The notes below the pieces were generated by a model. That model saw only the letters and a program-made list of their open reading frames with translations. It did not search any database and was not told where the DNA came from. From Deroplatys truncata (Eukaryota > Arthropoda > Insecta > Mantodea > Mantidae), in contig CM060978.1 in NCBI GenBank assembly GCA_030765065.1, positions 220,181,498 through 220,245,497 on the forward strand: 64,000 bases of DNA, given 5' to 3'. The stretch's first letter is position 1. Each line of letters opens with the position of its first letter. Below are positions 12,105 to 23,981 of the stretch, in pieces. Both the position numbers and the translations under genes were made by a program.

Positions 12105-13032
12105 ACTTTCTCTACTACGTATACTAAGTAGGGGAAGTATTGTAATCCACCCAAAAATTGGATACCGAGATTTCACCGGAAATACATGTTTTGAGACCCC
12201 CTGAATTCAAAAAAAGCGTTTTTGGAAACATGTACGCGTGTGTGTGTCTGTGTGTCCGTCTGTCTGTGTGTCAGTCTGTGTGTCTATCTGTGAACAGCAT
12301 AACTCAGAAACGAACAGTCGGATAAACACCAAACTTGGTATTTAGGTTCAGTATCTTCCAGAGATGCGACACGAAGGTTTTCAAGAAAATCTCCCCACCC
12401 CAGACTACCCTTTACATGGAAGATTTTTCAGAAAATTTTAATTTTCTCAAAAATGGCTCTAACGATTTTGATTAAAATATCATATTTTTAAGATATTTTC
12501 ATGACAAATAAAATGTATATCTTGAATTTTCTGGGAATGTCTCCAAAAGTATTCTTCATTGTGAACGACTTTTGCATAACTGGTAAACCATAAGAGATAG
12601 ACAAAATGTTACTACACAAAAAATGTAGATCGCGTTAAAATACACAATTTATATCATATACATTTTTTTGTTGAGTGAACCATTTTCGAGATATTGCTTG
12701 TTATTCCCTTAAATTTTTCAATACTTATTTTCTCAAATGGGAATTCGTTATTCATTTTTTGTCTTGGATATGCAAAGAGTATTAATCTGTGGCAAAGGGA
12801 ATGGTGCTGCACCTAGCAACCAGCTATTAAGAGATATTTATGTGCTTAAAGGCTACTGTATTTCTATATTGCTCTTGTAAATATATATTCCCCTTACATC
12901 TACAAGAAAATTAGCAATAAGATAGAGTCTGCAAATGTTTCTCTCGATTAACATGAAGTAGATGGAGAATAAGCGTTTGTAAAATTAGTTTGTACAAGAG
13001 TAGAGAAAGTCATCTGAGTGTAACACATCAGA
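12105..13032 (-). repeat. Family A repeat, copy A4
   Basis: Inverted, complete copy: begins actttctctactacgta (right end of the family) and finishes gtgtaacacatcaga followed by a T-run. It belongs to the long-module subtype. The TG/CA microsatellite at 12238-12292 is one of the longest in the window. Confidence 0.92.
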
Positions 13033-13399
13033 TTTTTTTTCAATTGCAGCAGTGACATTCCTTTCCGGTTTGTTTCCTAGGATATTTCTTTTTCACTAAC
13101 GTTATTCGCAAGCATCATAAGAAATTTTTCCCCTCAAGGGTAGGTGAAAAATCATGATGATTCCCTTATTGGGTTTTGGCAAAACCCGCAGCTCCGCCCA
13201 CTTTTATCTGCAGATATTCTGCTTCTCTGTCATTCTCTCCCTATCATAGACTTTAATGTGTTGTTATTCAGTTTAATTTAAAAAAGATTATTATTACCAG
13301 ACAGAGTTTCTATGCACATTTATTAAATGCGTATAGTAAAATTCTGCAGTTCCAGTTTTGCATTAAGCAACAAAATCGTGGTATTATGAATTTAATGTA

Positions 13400-14413
13400 C
13401 CTACCTTGCTTACAGGTTAAATTGAAGTAGTTATTTTTTTGTTGTATTTTTGTTTGCCCCACGTTTTGGGAGCCAATTTGAAGAAGGTTTGTTGCTGCTA
13501 CGTATGGAAAGCCAGTTTGAAGATGTATTATATATCGACTGTTGGGGAGCCCAACTTGGAGTAGTTGCAACCGCACGTATGGTACCCGGTAGTCCTCGTT
13601 CCAAATGTTTAAAAAAATATTAACTTTGTAATTTTGACTGTTTCTTTAAATATTATATATTTATGTTTGCCTCGGCTGCGTCAGTATTATTTTTTTAGAG
13701 ACATGAATTCCTTAACAGGGCGTGATGCGGCTGAAAAATGTAGGCTTACACAGATTATGATTTTTAATTCACTCCGTTTTTATTAATTCTTGACACGATT
13801 TTAATAACACTTCACTGGCATAGAGAGCTGTGAGATTCTTTTGTTAATTACTTGCACTTTTTCGTCTCACACGAATACGTATTAAATTTCTCGAGGACAC
13901 ATCTCGTGTCCGGTTAGGAACACTGTCTACAACCAACGCGTCCAGTTATGAGCGCTGTCTACAAGCAATTGACTTCTAAATTTGTACAATTTGCTTCATT
14001 TTAAGACTCTGATTGGCTAATCCTAGTCCAATAGAATAATTTTATTTAACTTTAGCTTTTTTCTGGTTGTTGATATTATAAACTGTCTCAAAATTTACAT
14101 TATTGTTGCTCCAATAATGACTAGCAGTATTGTTAAATTTTAAAATTCATTATTGCCTCAAGGTTACCTAAATGTTACCTCATTGTTAGCAACTTTTAAC
14201 CTATTATTCTCACAGCTCCTACATTATTAAATTAGGTAATACATTCACATAACATTATTACACATGTATACAATAATACAAACGTATACAATGACTGTAA
14301 TATACATTTTTTATATATTATTACATACACATATTGACCTACGGCGTGCTGTTATTGAATTATATATTATATAATTTGACTGAAATCATTTAAGTGTTAA
14401 AAATACTGCCTCA
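13400..14413 (-). repeat. Family B repeat (solo-LTR-like), copy B1
   Basis: Read on the minus strand it begins sharply with TGAGGCAG (14413) and ends in minisatellite units around TTGGGAGCCAACTTGAAG...TACGTATGG (13440-13580). Between are conserved blocks: GTAGGAGCTGTGAGAA-like, two CCAAT boxes (GCCAATCA type), GAATCTCACAGCTC and a CCTCGGCTGCG segment. CCAAT boxes and TG...CA ends suggest a solo LTR; no internal retroelement region accompanies it. Confidence 0.7.
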
Positions 14414-14925
14414 AAATCCTCGATGTAGTTAATAGAAATTAAAGGGGCACAAAGCAAACAATATTTTATGTATTCACCTGTAAAAATTTTGTTAAAAATT
14501 CCACATTTTATTCGACTTTTCTGCTCCATTTTTCGAACGCCAACTGAATATGAAAATCGAACTTACTGATTGCATCAAAATGTGTATTATCAGAGTTCAC
14601 GCTTTCACGACAAATGCTCATTAGCAATTGGCTGGCAATTATGCAGCTCTTTTCAGTGAAATAATAGGAGTATAAAATATTTAGTGTGCAGATAAAGATT
14701 TATAAGAACACTTCACGTGCCAATGTCGAAGCTCTTCAGAACCAATCTCTTTAAAGGCATTGAAACATGGCAGCATAACCTGCATATGCTATTTTATTAG
14801 GCCTCATCTTTTGTATTTATCACTTTTCATGAATGCTGATAATTAATTGATTATACTAGTTGAAGATTGCAGAGAGAGGAGTTGAAATTTTAACTCTTAG
14901 TAGAATTAAATAAATGAATAACTGA
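14414..14925. other. Unique sequence
   Basis: AT-rich; nothing recognised. Confidence 0.4.
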
Positions 14926-14929
14926 GGAT

Positions 14930-15180
14930 ATAGCAGAGAAACAACTGAAGTGGTTTGAACATGACTAGGAAAGGAAAGTTAAGTAGGCAATACAGATGAG
15001 AGTGGAATAATAAATAAGAAGAGGAAGACCAAGAATGAAACATAAAACTACACTAGACAGAATAAAACATAAACCAGGCAAAACAATGGTTGAAATGAAA
15101 AGGATAAGTGAGGATAGAAAAATATAAAAGAAATAAACCCCATGCCTGACAGCAAAAGGATTTGAAGAAGAAGAAGAAAC
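14930..15180 (+). pseudogene. LINE reverse transcriptase 3'-end relic
   Basis: The plus-strand frame starting gca gag aaa reads AEKQLKWFEHD, then MRVE, IRRGRPRMKHKTTLDRIK, EMKRISEDRK, broken by in-frame stops but without frame change. The order (aromatic-GH-like block, then basic GRPR, then W/K-rich tail) is the usual C-terminal tail of jockey/RTE-like retrotransposon proteins. It is followed by a GAA-rich stretch (15163-15178). The long antisense frame here is a shadow. Confidence 0.6.
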
Positions 15181-15189
15181 CATAACTCT

Positions 15190-15850
15190 TATGTTCCGAA
15201 GATAAATGTGCTTAATGAAATTAGAAAGTATACAATGCAATGATTATAACAAGCAGTTACACATATACAGATACATTACATATATTGTGAACGGGTATTT
15301 TAAGTGGGCATCTGCCCCTCTTGCTTCAGCCCTTTTCCGACGTTCATGGTTTGGGAGAAAAGAATATGAGGGAAGCAGAGAAAAGAGAAAAGCAGAGATA
15401 GTAAATGAATAAAAAATGAAACTTCTCATTTTCTATTCTTAGGGCATACAATATTCCGTTGTTGAAGATATGACGTAATTCTTTCTTTCCTTTTCTGATC
15501 TCTGTTTCTAGAAAGCTCAAGATTCTTGAACAATACCTTTCCTCTGCAGTTGGTAGCTAAAAGTAGTCCACATCATGTTTATTAGTACATGGAAAGCATG
15601 TCTTTGGTAGAGGTTATCCGCCTTGAAAGGAAAACTGTACCTCATCAGGGGGCGGTGGGGGAACGCCAAGTAGAACCATGCACTAATACCAGGTGACCCA
15701 CACAAGCCGTTCTTTGTTGAACTTAGTTTATCCGGGTAGCGCGGATGCCAAAAGGTTTGCCTAAGCAAACTGTAAAGGGAACCCCATACAGAAAGAGAGG
15801 GGATATTGCTACATTAAGGACCAATGCTTGAAAACAAACACTAACTGCTA
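15190..15850. other. Unclassified sequence with a weak minus-strand frame
   Basis: The region is slightly richer in GC at 15600-15760. A minus-strand frame (15517-15768) has mixed composition but no domain I recognise and no supporting splice sites, so I do not call it a gene. Confidence 0.35.
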
Positions 15851-15854
15851 TTAC

Positions 15855-16020
15855 TGGTCCCGTAGGTCAATCGGTAGAGCAGGGGGTCTCAGATTAGATT
15901 CCCAGCTGGGCTCCAAAACGTTTCCTTTATCAAGAACGTTTCACGGCATTACCAGGATCTGGTGTTTGAATGTAAGTAAGCAGGTGTGTGTGTTTTTTTA
16001 TCGGTCATTTAAACCGTAGT
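15855..16020 (+). repeat. tRNA-derived SINE
   Basis: A-box-like CGTAGGTCAATCGGTAGAG (15861-15879) resembles the D arm of a tRNA and is followed by a B-box-like AGATTAGATTCCCAG and a body ending in a TG-rich stretch. It does not fold as a complete tRNA, so a SINE is more likely than a tRNA gene. Confidence 0.5.
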
Positions 16021-16170
16021 TGGTAGCGGGGTGAAGCCAGCGCTCACTTCCACTTTTAAAATATGCAACATGAGAAAGGAGCGCAGTTGGTAACTATGAT
16101 TCATGTTAGCTTTCTGTCGTACTGTCTAAATTACGCGGGAAAGGATTTCAGTGAATATTTGCTTATCAAG

Positions 16171-17055
16171 TGAGGCAGTATTTTTAATGTTTAAATGATT
16201 TCAGTCAAATTATATAATATAAAATATAATAACAGCCAGCCTTAAAGCAATATGTGTATAATATAATATATAAAATGCATGTAACAGCCATTGTATTAAT
16301 GTTAATATTATTATGTACATATTCAATAATGTTATGTGAATGTATTACGTAATTTAATAATGTAGGAGCTGTGAGAATACTAGGTTAAAAGTTGGTAACA
16401 ATGAGGTAACAATGAGGTAACCTTGAGGCAATAATGCATTTGAAAGTTTAATAATGATACTTGTGATTCTTGAAAGCAATAATGCAATTTCTGTGACAGT
16501 CTATAAAATAGCCAATCAACAACCAGAAAAAGCTTTAGTTAAATGAAGGTATTCTATTGGACTAGGATTAGCCAATCAGAAACTAAAATGGAGCAAAATT
16601 TACAAATTTAGAAGTCATTTGCTAGCAGACAGCATTACCAACTAGACGCGATAGGCGTCCTCGAGAAGTTTAATACGTATTCAGTGTGAGACGAAAATAG
16701 TTTACGTGTTAAAAAGTGCAAGCAAATAAAAAAAGAATCTCACAGCTCTCTATATCAGTGAAGTGTTATTTAAATCGTGTCAAGCATTAATAAATGGAGT
16801 GAAGAAAAACTTAAAATCTGTATAAGTCCAAATTACCAAGTTAATATTTTTTTAACATTTTTTGGTGCAAAGGCCACCGGAAAGTACATTTTGGGGCGAA
16901 GGCTACCGGAAACTTTTTACCATACGTGCGGTTGCAAGTACTTCAAGTTTGACTCCCAAAGCGTGGGGCAAATAACAATACAACAAAATAACTACTTCAA
17001 AATTGGCTTCCATACGTAGGGCAGAAACTCCTTTCTTCACACGTAGTTGTGGTAT
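16171..17055 (+). repeat. Family B repeat, copy B2
   Basis: Begins TGAGGCAGTATTTTTAATG and continues through the AT-rich head, GTAGGAGCTGTGAGAA, CCAAT boxes near 16508 and 16572, GAATCTCACAGCTC (16734) and two minisatellite units ending near CATACGTAGGG. It is inverted relative to B1, 1.76 kb away. A piggyBac relic lies directly downstream. Confidence 0.7.
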
Positions 17056-17150
17056 GCGCTCACCCGCGACCAACTGTGTTGGACTGTTTCAATCTTCTGT
17101 ATAAACCCACTGAATACTTTTGAGATATCTTATAAATTAATATTGTGAAA

Positions 17151-18851
17151 ATGAGTAGCAAGTACACCAATTTTTCGAATGATGCATAGTGGATAGAAGT
17201 TATGAATGAAGATGAACCTCCATCTGAATTTTTTGTAATGAATGAAGCTTTCACCGACGATCAGGAAGATTCAGACGTGGAAATGGCAGAAAATAGTGAC
17301 CATGATACGGAGAGTGAGCAGTCAGCTAATGAAGAAGATGTATCAGCAATTGGAAGACCCGAATATGTAGGGCGTGATAACATAATCAAATGGAAAGTTC
17401 ATGCTCCACCAAGAAATCGAGACGAAGAGCAAGAGATCTTGTTCTGTGTCCTCCTGGTGTGAAGGTTGTGGCAAAAGAAGCAAGGAGTGTAAAGGATTGC
17501 TAGAAGTTATGTTATCCTAACTCATTCATCGAAAAACTTGTGGTATACACCAACATAAAGCTCCAGGATGTCCGCTCAATATATAGCCACTCTCGAGATG
17601 TGTTGGGGACAAATATGGGCGAAATAAGGACACTTCTTGGACTGTTTAGCAGGCTTCATGAAGTCATCACATCAGCGTGTTGAGGACCTATGGGCAACTG
17701 ATACAACCACACCTGAGCATTTTCATTTAGTAATGAAATACAATCGCTACGGCTTGATGATATGAGATCGACAACTGAAAGAAAGCAGTTTGATAAGCTC
17801 GCAGCGATACGAGAGATATTTGAGGAATTTTTGCAGCTATGCGAGTGTCACTACAGTCCTTCTGAATACGCCACCAAAGGTGAAATCCTGCAGAACTTTC
17901 GGGGGCACTACAGTTTTAGGCAATATATGCCAAAACAGGCAAGAAAGTATGATTTGAAAGTATTTGCAATGGTTTCATTTTCGTATGCTCCATCATCGAA
18001 CATACAAATTTATGTTGAAAAATAACCGGAGGGTCCCTATGCTGTAAACAATCAGCATAGCAGTGTTGTAAAAGGAGTATTACATACTCTGGAAGAAATG
18101 TGACATTTGGTTCACATAAATTGATCTGCTGAACAATCTAGTGTGTGTAAAAAATCCAACCGTTGTTGGAACACTTCGTAAAACCAAGAGGAAGATTCCA
18201 CCAAACATGGTAAAGGCAAGAACGAGGCCAGTGAACAGCAGTTTGTTTGCCTTCGGCGAAGAATCAATGCTAGTATCTTACGTTCCACGACGGTACTGCA
18301 ATGTACTGCTGATTGAATAAATCTTGCATCTGGCATGCACGATGGCGATGAGATTGACAACAATACGGTTGAAAAAATGAAACCAGAAGTTATGATGCTC
18401 TATAACCTAACAAAAGGCGGCGTAGATGTCGATGAACTGAAGTCACGATACACTATTGCCTGAAATTGCTTTAGGTGACCTCTTCGGATCTTATATACTA
18501 TGCTGAACATTGCTGCGATAAATTCCCAAATCAATTTGAAGCAAATGTAGAAACTAGATGACAAGGAGCTGTTACTTGAAGACCTTAGCTCTTCAGCTAA
18601 CAAAGCCTCATCTTGCATCTAGAGCCTCTACTTCAGGGATTCATGAGGACCTTATGTGTAGATTGAAACTGAAGAGGAGAATAGGCCTTGAGGGGGAGAG
18701 AGATTCAGTTCCTTTGGAAACAGCCATTGTAAGTGGAAGAGTCAAATGTGGGTTGTGCCCCAAGAAAAAAAACAGAAAGACAATTGTAACGTGTAAGGAG
18801 TGTACACAACCTATCAGCGATGAATACACTGTCACTGATTGTTGCAAATGA
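17151..18851 (+). pseudogene. piggyBac transposase pseudogene
   Basis: A dead piggyBac-superfamily (DDE_Tnp_1_7) transposase. An ATG at 17151 opens the frame, which meets a TAG at codon 13. An acidic N-terminal region follows (17202-17462), then KWKVHAPPRN, then a core block at 17762-18025 (RSTTERKQFDKLAAIREIFEEF, YSPSEYAT, FRGHYSFRQYMPKQARKYDLKVFAM), YVEK/PEGPY, and in other frames NLTKGGVDVDELKSRYTIA near 18415. The C-terminal Cys-rich zinc finger is readable at 18748-18846 (CGLCPKKKNRKTIVTCKEC). Several frameshifts and stops separate these blocks. I found no clear TTAA-flanked inverted ends; a family A tandem array begins 42 bp downstream. Confidence 0.85.
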
Positions 18852-18892
18852 CATACAAACACTTAATATATTTCCAGTGGCAGTTAAATAAA

Positions 18893-19760
18893 TCTGATGT
18901 GTTACACTCACATGACTTTCTCTACTCTTGTACAAACTATTTTTACAAACGCTTATTCTCCATGTGCTTCATGTTAATGGAGATATCGAGATGTCAATCT
19001 TATTGATAATTTTCTTGTAGATGCAAGGGGAATATGGTAGGTTTTAAGCGATAGTCAAATATTTTAACGCTGGTTGCTATGTGGCGCATTCCATTCTCTT
19101 TGCATGTCCAGAACATAAAAAAATGAATAACGAATTTGAGAAAAAGTATAAGTATTGGAAAATTTAAGGGAATAACAAGCAATATCTCGCAAACGCTTCA
19201 CTCAACAAAAGAAATGTATATACATAAATTGTGTATTTTAACGCGATCTACATTTTTCGTATAGTAAAACTTTGTCTATCTCTTATGGTTTACCAGTTAT
19301 GAAAACGTCGTTCATAATGAAGAATACTTTTGGAGACATTCCCAGAAAATTCGAGATATACATTTTATTTGCCATGACAATATCTTAAACATATGATATT
19401 TTAATCAAAATCGTTAGAGCCGTTTTTGAGAAAATTAAAATTTTCGAAAAATGTTCCATGTAAAGGGTAGTCTGGGGTGTGGGATTTTCTTGAAAACCTT
19501 CGTGTCGCATCTCTGAAAGATACTGAACATAAATACCAAGTTTGGTGTTTATCCGACTCTTTGTTTTTGAGTTATGCTGTTCACAGACACACAGACACAC
19601 AGACACACAGACAGACACACACACGGACATGTTTCCAAAAATGCTTTTTTTGGATTCAGTGAGTCTCAAAACATGTATTTCCGGTGAAATCTCGGTATCG
19701 AAATTTTGGGTGGAATACAATACCGCCCCTACTTACTATACGTAGTAGAGAAAGTAAAAA
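18893..19760 (+). repeat. Family A repeat, copy A5 (tandem unit 1)
   Basis: Complete short-module copy of 868 bp, from tctgatgtgttacactcac to agagaaagtaaaaa. Its last A is directly followed by the next unit. It shares private variants with A6 (gatatcgagatgtcaatc; caacaaaagaaatg), so the two arose by tandem duplication. Confidence 0.95.
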
Positions 19761-20630
19761 TCTGATGTGTTACACTCACATGACTTTCTCTACTCTTGTA
19801 CAAACTATTGTTACAAACGCTTATTCTCCATATGCTTCATGTTAATGGAGATATCGAGATGTCAATCTTATTGGTAATTTTCTTGTAGATGCAAGGGGAA
19901 TATGGTAGGTTTTAAGCGATAGTCAAATATTTTAACGCTGGTTGCTATGTGGCGCATTCCATTCTCTTTGCATGTCCAGGACATAAAAAAATGAATAACG
20001 AATTGGAGAAAAAGTATAAGTATTGGACAATTTAAGGGAATAACAAGCAATATCTCGCAAACGGTTCACTCAACAAAAGAAATGTATATGACATAAATTG
20101 TGTATTTTAACGCGATCTACATTTTTTGTGTAGTAAAATTTTGTCTATCTCTTATGGTTTACCAGTTATGAAAAAGTCGTTCATAATGAAGAATACTTTT
20201 GGAGACATTCCCAGAAAATTCGAGATATACATTTTAATTATCATGACAATATCTTAAACATATGATATTTTAATCAAAATCGTTAGAGCCGTTTTTGAGA
20301 AAATTAAACTTTTCGAAAAATGTTCCATGTAAAGGGTAGTCTGGGGTGGGGAAATTTTCTTGAAAACCTTCGTGTCGCATCTCTGGAAGATACTGAACCT
20401 AAATACCAAGCTTGGTGTTTATCTGACTCTTCGTTTTTGAGTTATGCTGTTCACAGACACACAGACACACAGACACACAGACAGACACACACACGGACAT
20501 GTTTCCAAAAATGCTTTTTTTGGATTCAGTGAATCTCAAAACATGTATTTCCGGTGAAATCTCGGTATCGAAATTTTGGGTGGAATACAATACTTCCCCT
20601 ACTTACTGTACGTAGTAGAGAAAGTAAAAA
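19761..20630 (+). repeat. Family A repeat, copy A6 (tandem unit 2)
   Basis: Complete 870-bp unit, near-identical to A5, beginning at the base after A5's A-run. The ACAC/CAGACA tract has the same order of repeats as in A5. Confidence 0.95.
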
Positions 20631-21213
20631 TGAATAAGGAATTGGAGAAAAAGTATATGTATTGAAAAATTTAAGGAAATAACAAGCAATATCTCGAAAA
20701 TGGTTCACTCAACAACAAAAATGTATATGACATAAATTGTGTATTTTAACGCGATCTACATCTTTTGTGTAGTAAAAGTTTGTCTATCTCTTATGGCTTA
20801 CCAGTTATGCAAACGTCGTTCAAATGAAGAACACTTTTGGAGACATTCCCAGAAAATTCGAGATATACATTTTAATTATCATGACAATATCTTAAACATA
20901 TGATATTTTAATCAAAATCGTTAGAGCCATTTTTGAGAAAATTAAAATTTTCGAAAAATGTTCCATGTAAAGGGTAGTCTGAGGTGGGGGGTTTTTCTTG
21001 AAAACCTTCTGGTTGCATCCTTGGAAGATACTGAACCTAAATGCCAAGTTTGGTGTTTATCCGACTGTTCGTTTCTGAGTTATGCTGTTCACACACAGAC
21101 AGACACACAGACACACACACTGACATGTTTCCAAAAATGCTTTTTTGGATTCAGGGGGTCTCAAAACATATATTTCCGGTGAAATCTCGGTATCGAAGTT
21201 TTGGGTGGAAAAA
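20631..21213 (+). repeat. Family A repeat, copy A7 (partial tandem unit)
   Basis: Joins A6 at the A-run and resumes at tgaataaggaattgg, position 232 of the unit, so the whole left module is absent. It also stops before the right inverted repeat (after aagttttgggtgga). Confidence 0.92.
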
Positions 21214-21895
21214 CGTGGTTATCTAAAAAACTTGGACTAAAATCTGGCTTTATTTGGTCAAACAGTTACTTCCTGGTTTTGAATATAATGAATGAGTAAA
21301 AAGTAACCATATTAAACTGAATTTAAGATTAGAAAAGGAATTGAATGCAGCGTCACCTGCAACTAACGGTTTAACAAATGGAACGCGACCAACTAAGAGT
21401 TAATAAGCAATTTACCCAAAAAAAATGAGTAATCAGGGTAGCGCTGGGCAAAAACTTGGCCACACGAGTTTACTCATAAAATTACGTTGCAGTTAATCTA
21501 AAATTAGTATAACTATATGGCACCAACTGGTACTACAAAGTTGACAAGATTAAATATGCTATTTTTATATATTTATATTCCTTTAATCGTACGCTAGAAT
21601 TAAAATATAATTTATTGGCGAACCATTCATAATAAATATTTTCAAATACATGTCCACCTTGGTACGCGCATTGATGTAAACGTCCCTTAGTATCAGCATG
21701 GACACGTTTTAACATATTTTCTGTTTATATTGAAGCACAGGCATTGAGTGAAGTGAATAAAAATAAGCTTTTGCTAAAACTAGTATAGTTTAAGTTAGTA
21801 CCTACAATTTAGTGAATAACGCTTAAGTTTCTACTTGAATTACTAGTTTTATCTATAAGTAAACATAATGGAATTAATATAAAACTAGTACACTG
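21214..21895. other. Unique AT-rich sequence
   Basis: No gene or repeat recognised. Supplies the left flank (ACTG) of the inverted-arm element that follows. Confidence 0.4.
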
Positions 21896-22326
21896 TGTGC
21901 TGTTATGTGTTCTTTTTATGTTTTGTATCTGTATTATACATCCAGCCAGTCACTTTACGTTGCTTGTCCCCTTTGCTTAACGCTCTCTTTGGTGCTCTCT
22001 TTTTTTTTCCTCTGTGGGTTGCTGACGTGGCATGTGCTTGGGCCGTACGCGCTGAGTGGTGGATTTCTGTCCGCATTGCAGGGATAGCTCTCTGCCCGGC
22101 AACTACTGATGCGGATTGTGGAAGTTTTTGTAATGAATTTTTAAGGAACGTCTTTGTGATTTTCGGTGGATCGACCTTATGTAAAGGTAGGCTTTATTAT
22201 CAGTTTTATGTCCTGGTAATGGTGAGTGAATTTTGGGGCGGAAAACGTTATGTGTGTTTGAAAATAAGAGTTCGTAAAGTGACTGGCTCTTGGGGTTGTT
22301 CATAGGTTTAGTGTGTTTTGTTTCTT
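21896..22326 (+). repeat. Left arm of the long-inverted-arm element
   Basis: Contains CCAGTCACTTTACG at 21946-21959 and its complement at 22273-22286. The arm carries an open frame (21895-22305) whose product would start CCYVFFLCFVSV; I do not recognise it. Confidence 0.9.
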
Positions 22327-22360
22327 CAGTAATTTGCAATGGTTCCGCTGTTTGACTGAG

Positions 22361-22402
22361 TTAGGGAACCCCGGCCAAACGAAAAGGGAAGCCCTAACGA
22401 GT
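22361..22402. other. Hairpin in the element core
   Basis: GTTAGGG and its complement CCCTAAC flank a G/C-rich stretch with further pairing (GGGAA, CCCC). It may be a structured remnant of the original element core. Confidence 0.4.
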
Positions 22403-22946
22403 GCCGTAGGGGAAAACAAAAGGAAACCAGAACTCTCAAAAATATACTACTATTGATAAGTTTGTTTTTGGGTACTTTAATGATAATAATAAACAAACAT
22501 TAATAACCAGAACCGTAAAGCAACCATAAAAGAATAACTGTAAAACAAAAATGGCTTAAAGAGTAAAGCAACCAAAACCAATTGAGCAGAGCAGTAAAGG
22601 CAAGTTTTAAATACAGCAAAATTAAGTAAATCCAAAAATTCAACAAACCAAATCAATTTAGAAAGTTTATAAAACAAGGCCACTATAAACATCAGACCAA
22701 AAGAATTTAATTATGTTTAGCTAGTCAAAGACTAGCTAAGAATGTTGAACAAGACCGAAACAGACTTTAATGAAATTCAGGAAACCGAGAGCTTCAAAGT
22801 CCAGCTAAGCTAGATGTAGATAGCTTTACAACCCAACCGTTTTCAGTTACAAAGTTCAGCATAAATGGGTTCAGCATAACTGGGTTTTAACTGCAATTAC
22901 TGCTCTCATAATTTACACAACAGAATATCTGTAATTTTGAATTAAC

Positions 22947-23170
22947 TATGCATTTTCAAAGTGCCCAAAATATGTAAAGCTCTACTCACAAATTTCTACT
23001 TATATTGCTTCTTGCCCTCCTTTTATCAAACTATGCAATTTCAGACGACAAATGCCAAAAGCTTTTCTCACAAATTTCACACTACTGATGCTTTTTACCT
23101 TCATGAATCAAAATATGCATTTTCAAATTGCACAACTGTGTAAAGCTCTTATCACAAATTTTAAACTAAC
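22947..23170 (+). repeat. Decayed tandem repeat in the element core
   Basis: Three units of about 81-85 bp start with tatgcaWtttca at 22947, 23032 and 23113; each carries aaagct and ctcacaaattt-like blocks. They lie between the inverted arms. Confidence 0.6.
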
Positions 23171-23213
23171 TATACACTGAAAATCACGTACTGAAAATAT
23201 AACTCAACTGGAA

Positions 23214-23644
23214 AAGAAACAAAACACACTAAACCTATGAACAACTCCAAGAGCCAGTCACTTTACGAACTCTTATTTTCAAACACACATAACGTTTTCC
23301 GCCCCAAAATTCACTCACCATTACCAGGACATAAAACTGATAATAAAGCCTACCTTTACATAAGGTCGATCCACCGAAAATCACAAAGACGTTCCTTAAA
23401 AATTCATTACAAAAACTTCCACAATCCGCATCAGTAGTTGCCGGGCAGAGAGCTATCCCTGCAATGCGGACAGAAATCCACCACTCAGCGCGTACGGCCC
23501 AAGCACATGCCACGTCAGCAACCCACAGAGGAAAAAAAAAGAGAGCACCAAAGAGAGCGTTAAGCAAAGGGGACAAGCAACGTAAAGTGACTGGCTGGAT
23601 GTATAATACAGATACAAAACATAAAAAGAACACATAACAGCACA
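23214..23644 (-). repeat. Right arm of the long-inverted-arm element
   Basis: Inverted copy of 21896-22326, with the internal CCAGTCACTTTACG pair at 23254-23267 and 23581-23594. Confidence 0.9.
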
Positions 23645-23727
23645 ACTGAGATAGAATATCTTTACGTCATTAGCACCACGTTTAAGTGCCAATTTGAAGG
23701 TTCTATTATAATTCCACTGTTGGGGAG

Positions 23728-23981
23728 TGTAGCGGGGTTTGGAAAATAAAGGTAACGTTTTCTGGTTGGTAAGGTCTTGGTGTAGGGTTTCAGGTGATTG
23801 CCGGCTGCTCAGGTAGAGGATGATGGGTTACGAGAATCTTACCTCAGGGATTGTGTGGATGGGAGGTGAATGATACTCACAACTCCTCTCAATGGCCCAT
23901 TTATTATGAAGATCCACACTGGTTTTCGTACTGCAGGCCCTTCACACAAGACGCGTTCCGATCAGTTTTTCCCCCGTTACA
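23728..23981 (-). repeat. LTR-like unit 1 of the double insertion
   Basis: A 254-bp unit; its minus strand starts TGTAACGGGGGAA and ends CCCCGCTACA. Confidence 0.8.

Larger units (their letters stand above)
21896..23644. mobile_element. Long-inverted-arm element with ACTG target duplication
   Basis: Two 431-bp arms (21896-22326 and 23214-23644) are inverted copies of each other with apparently one difference (G at SWGCS versus A at SWSCS in the shared frame). They enclose 887 bp. The ends read TGTGCTGTTATG...CATAACAGCACA, and ACTG stands on both sides (21892-21895; 23645-23648), a 4-bp target duplication. Each arm contains its own inverted pair, CCAGTCACTTTACG and its complement, 341 bp apart. 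No transposase is visible. Four-base duplications occur with Sola, Chapaev, Ginger and many LTR elements; I cannot assign a superfamily. The identical 136-codon frames in the arms are more likely sequence by-products than genes. Confidence 0.85.

Noticed and set aside
15861-15930. tRNA gene at 15.86 kb
   Set aside because: Good D-arm-like sequence, but no acceptor stem or anticodon arm that I can pair; treated as a SINE head.
18112-18935. Minus-strand frames at 18.1-18.9 kb
   Set aside because: Antisense shadows of the piggyBac pseudogene.
18893-21213. CRISPR-like array from evenly repeated blocks
   Set aside because: Units are about 870 bp, without short spacers, in eukaryotic DNA; it is a tandem repeat of family A.
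21895-22305. Identical 136-codon frames at 21895-22305 and 23235-23645 as a gene pair
   Set aside because: They are the two arms of one inverted repeat. The product is Cys/Phe/Val-rich without a domain, and another frame of the same arm is also open.
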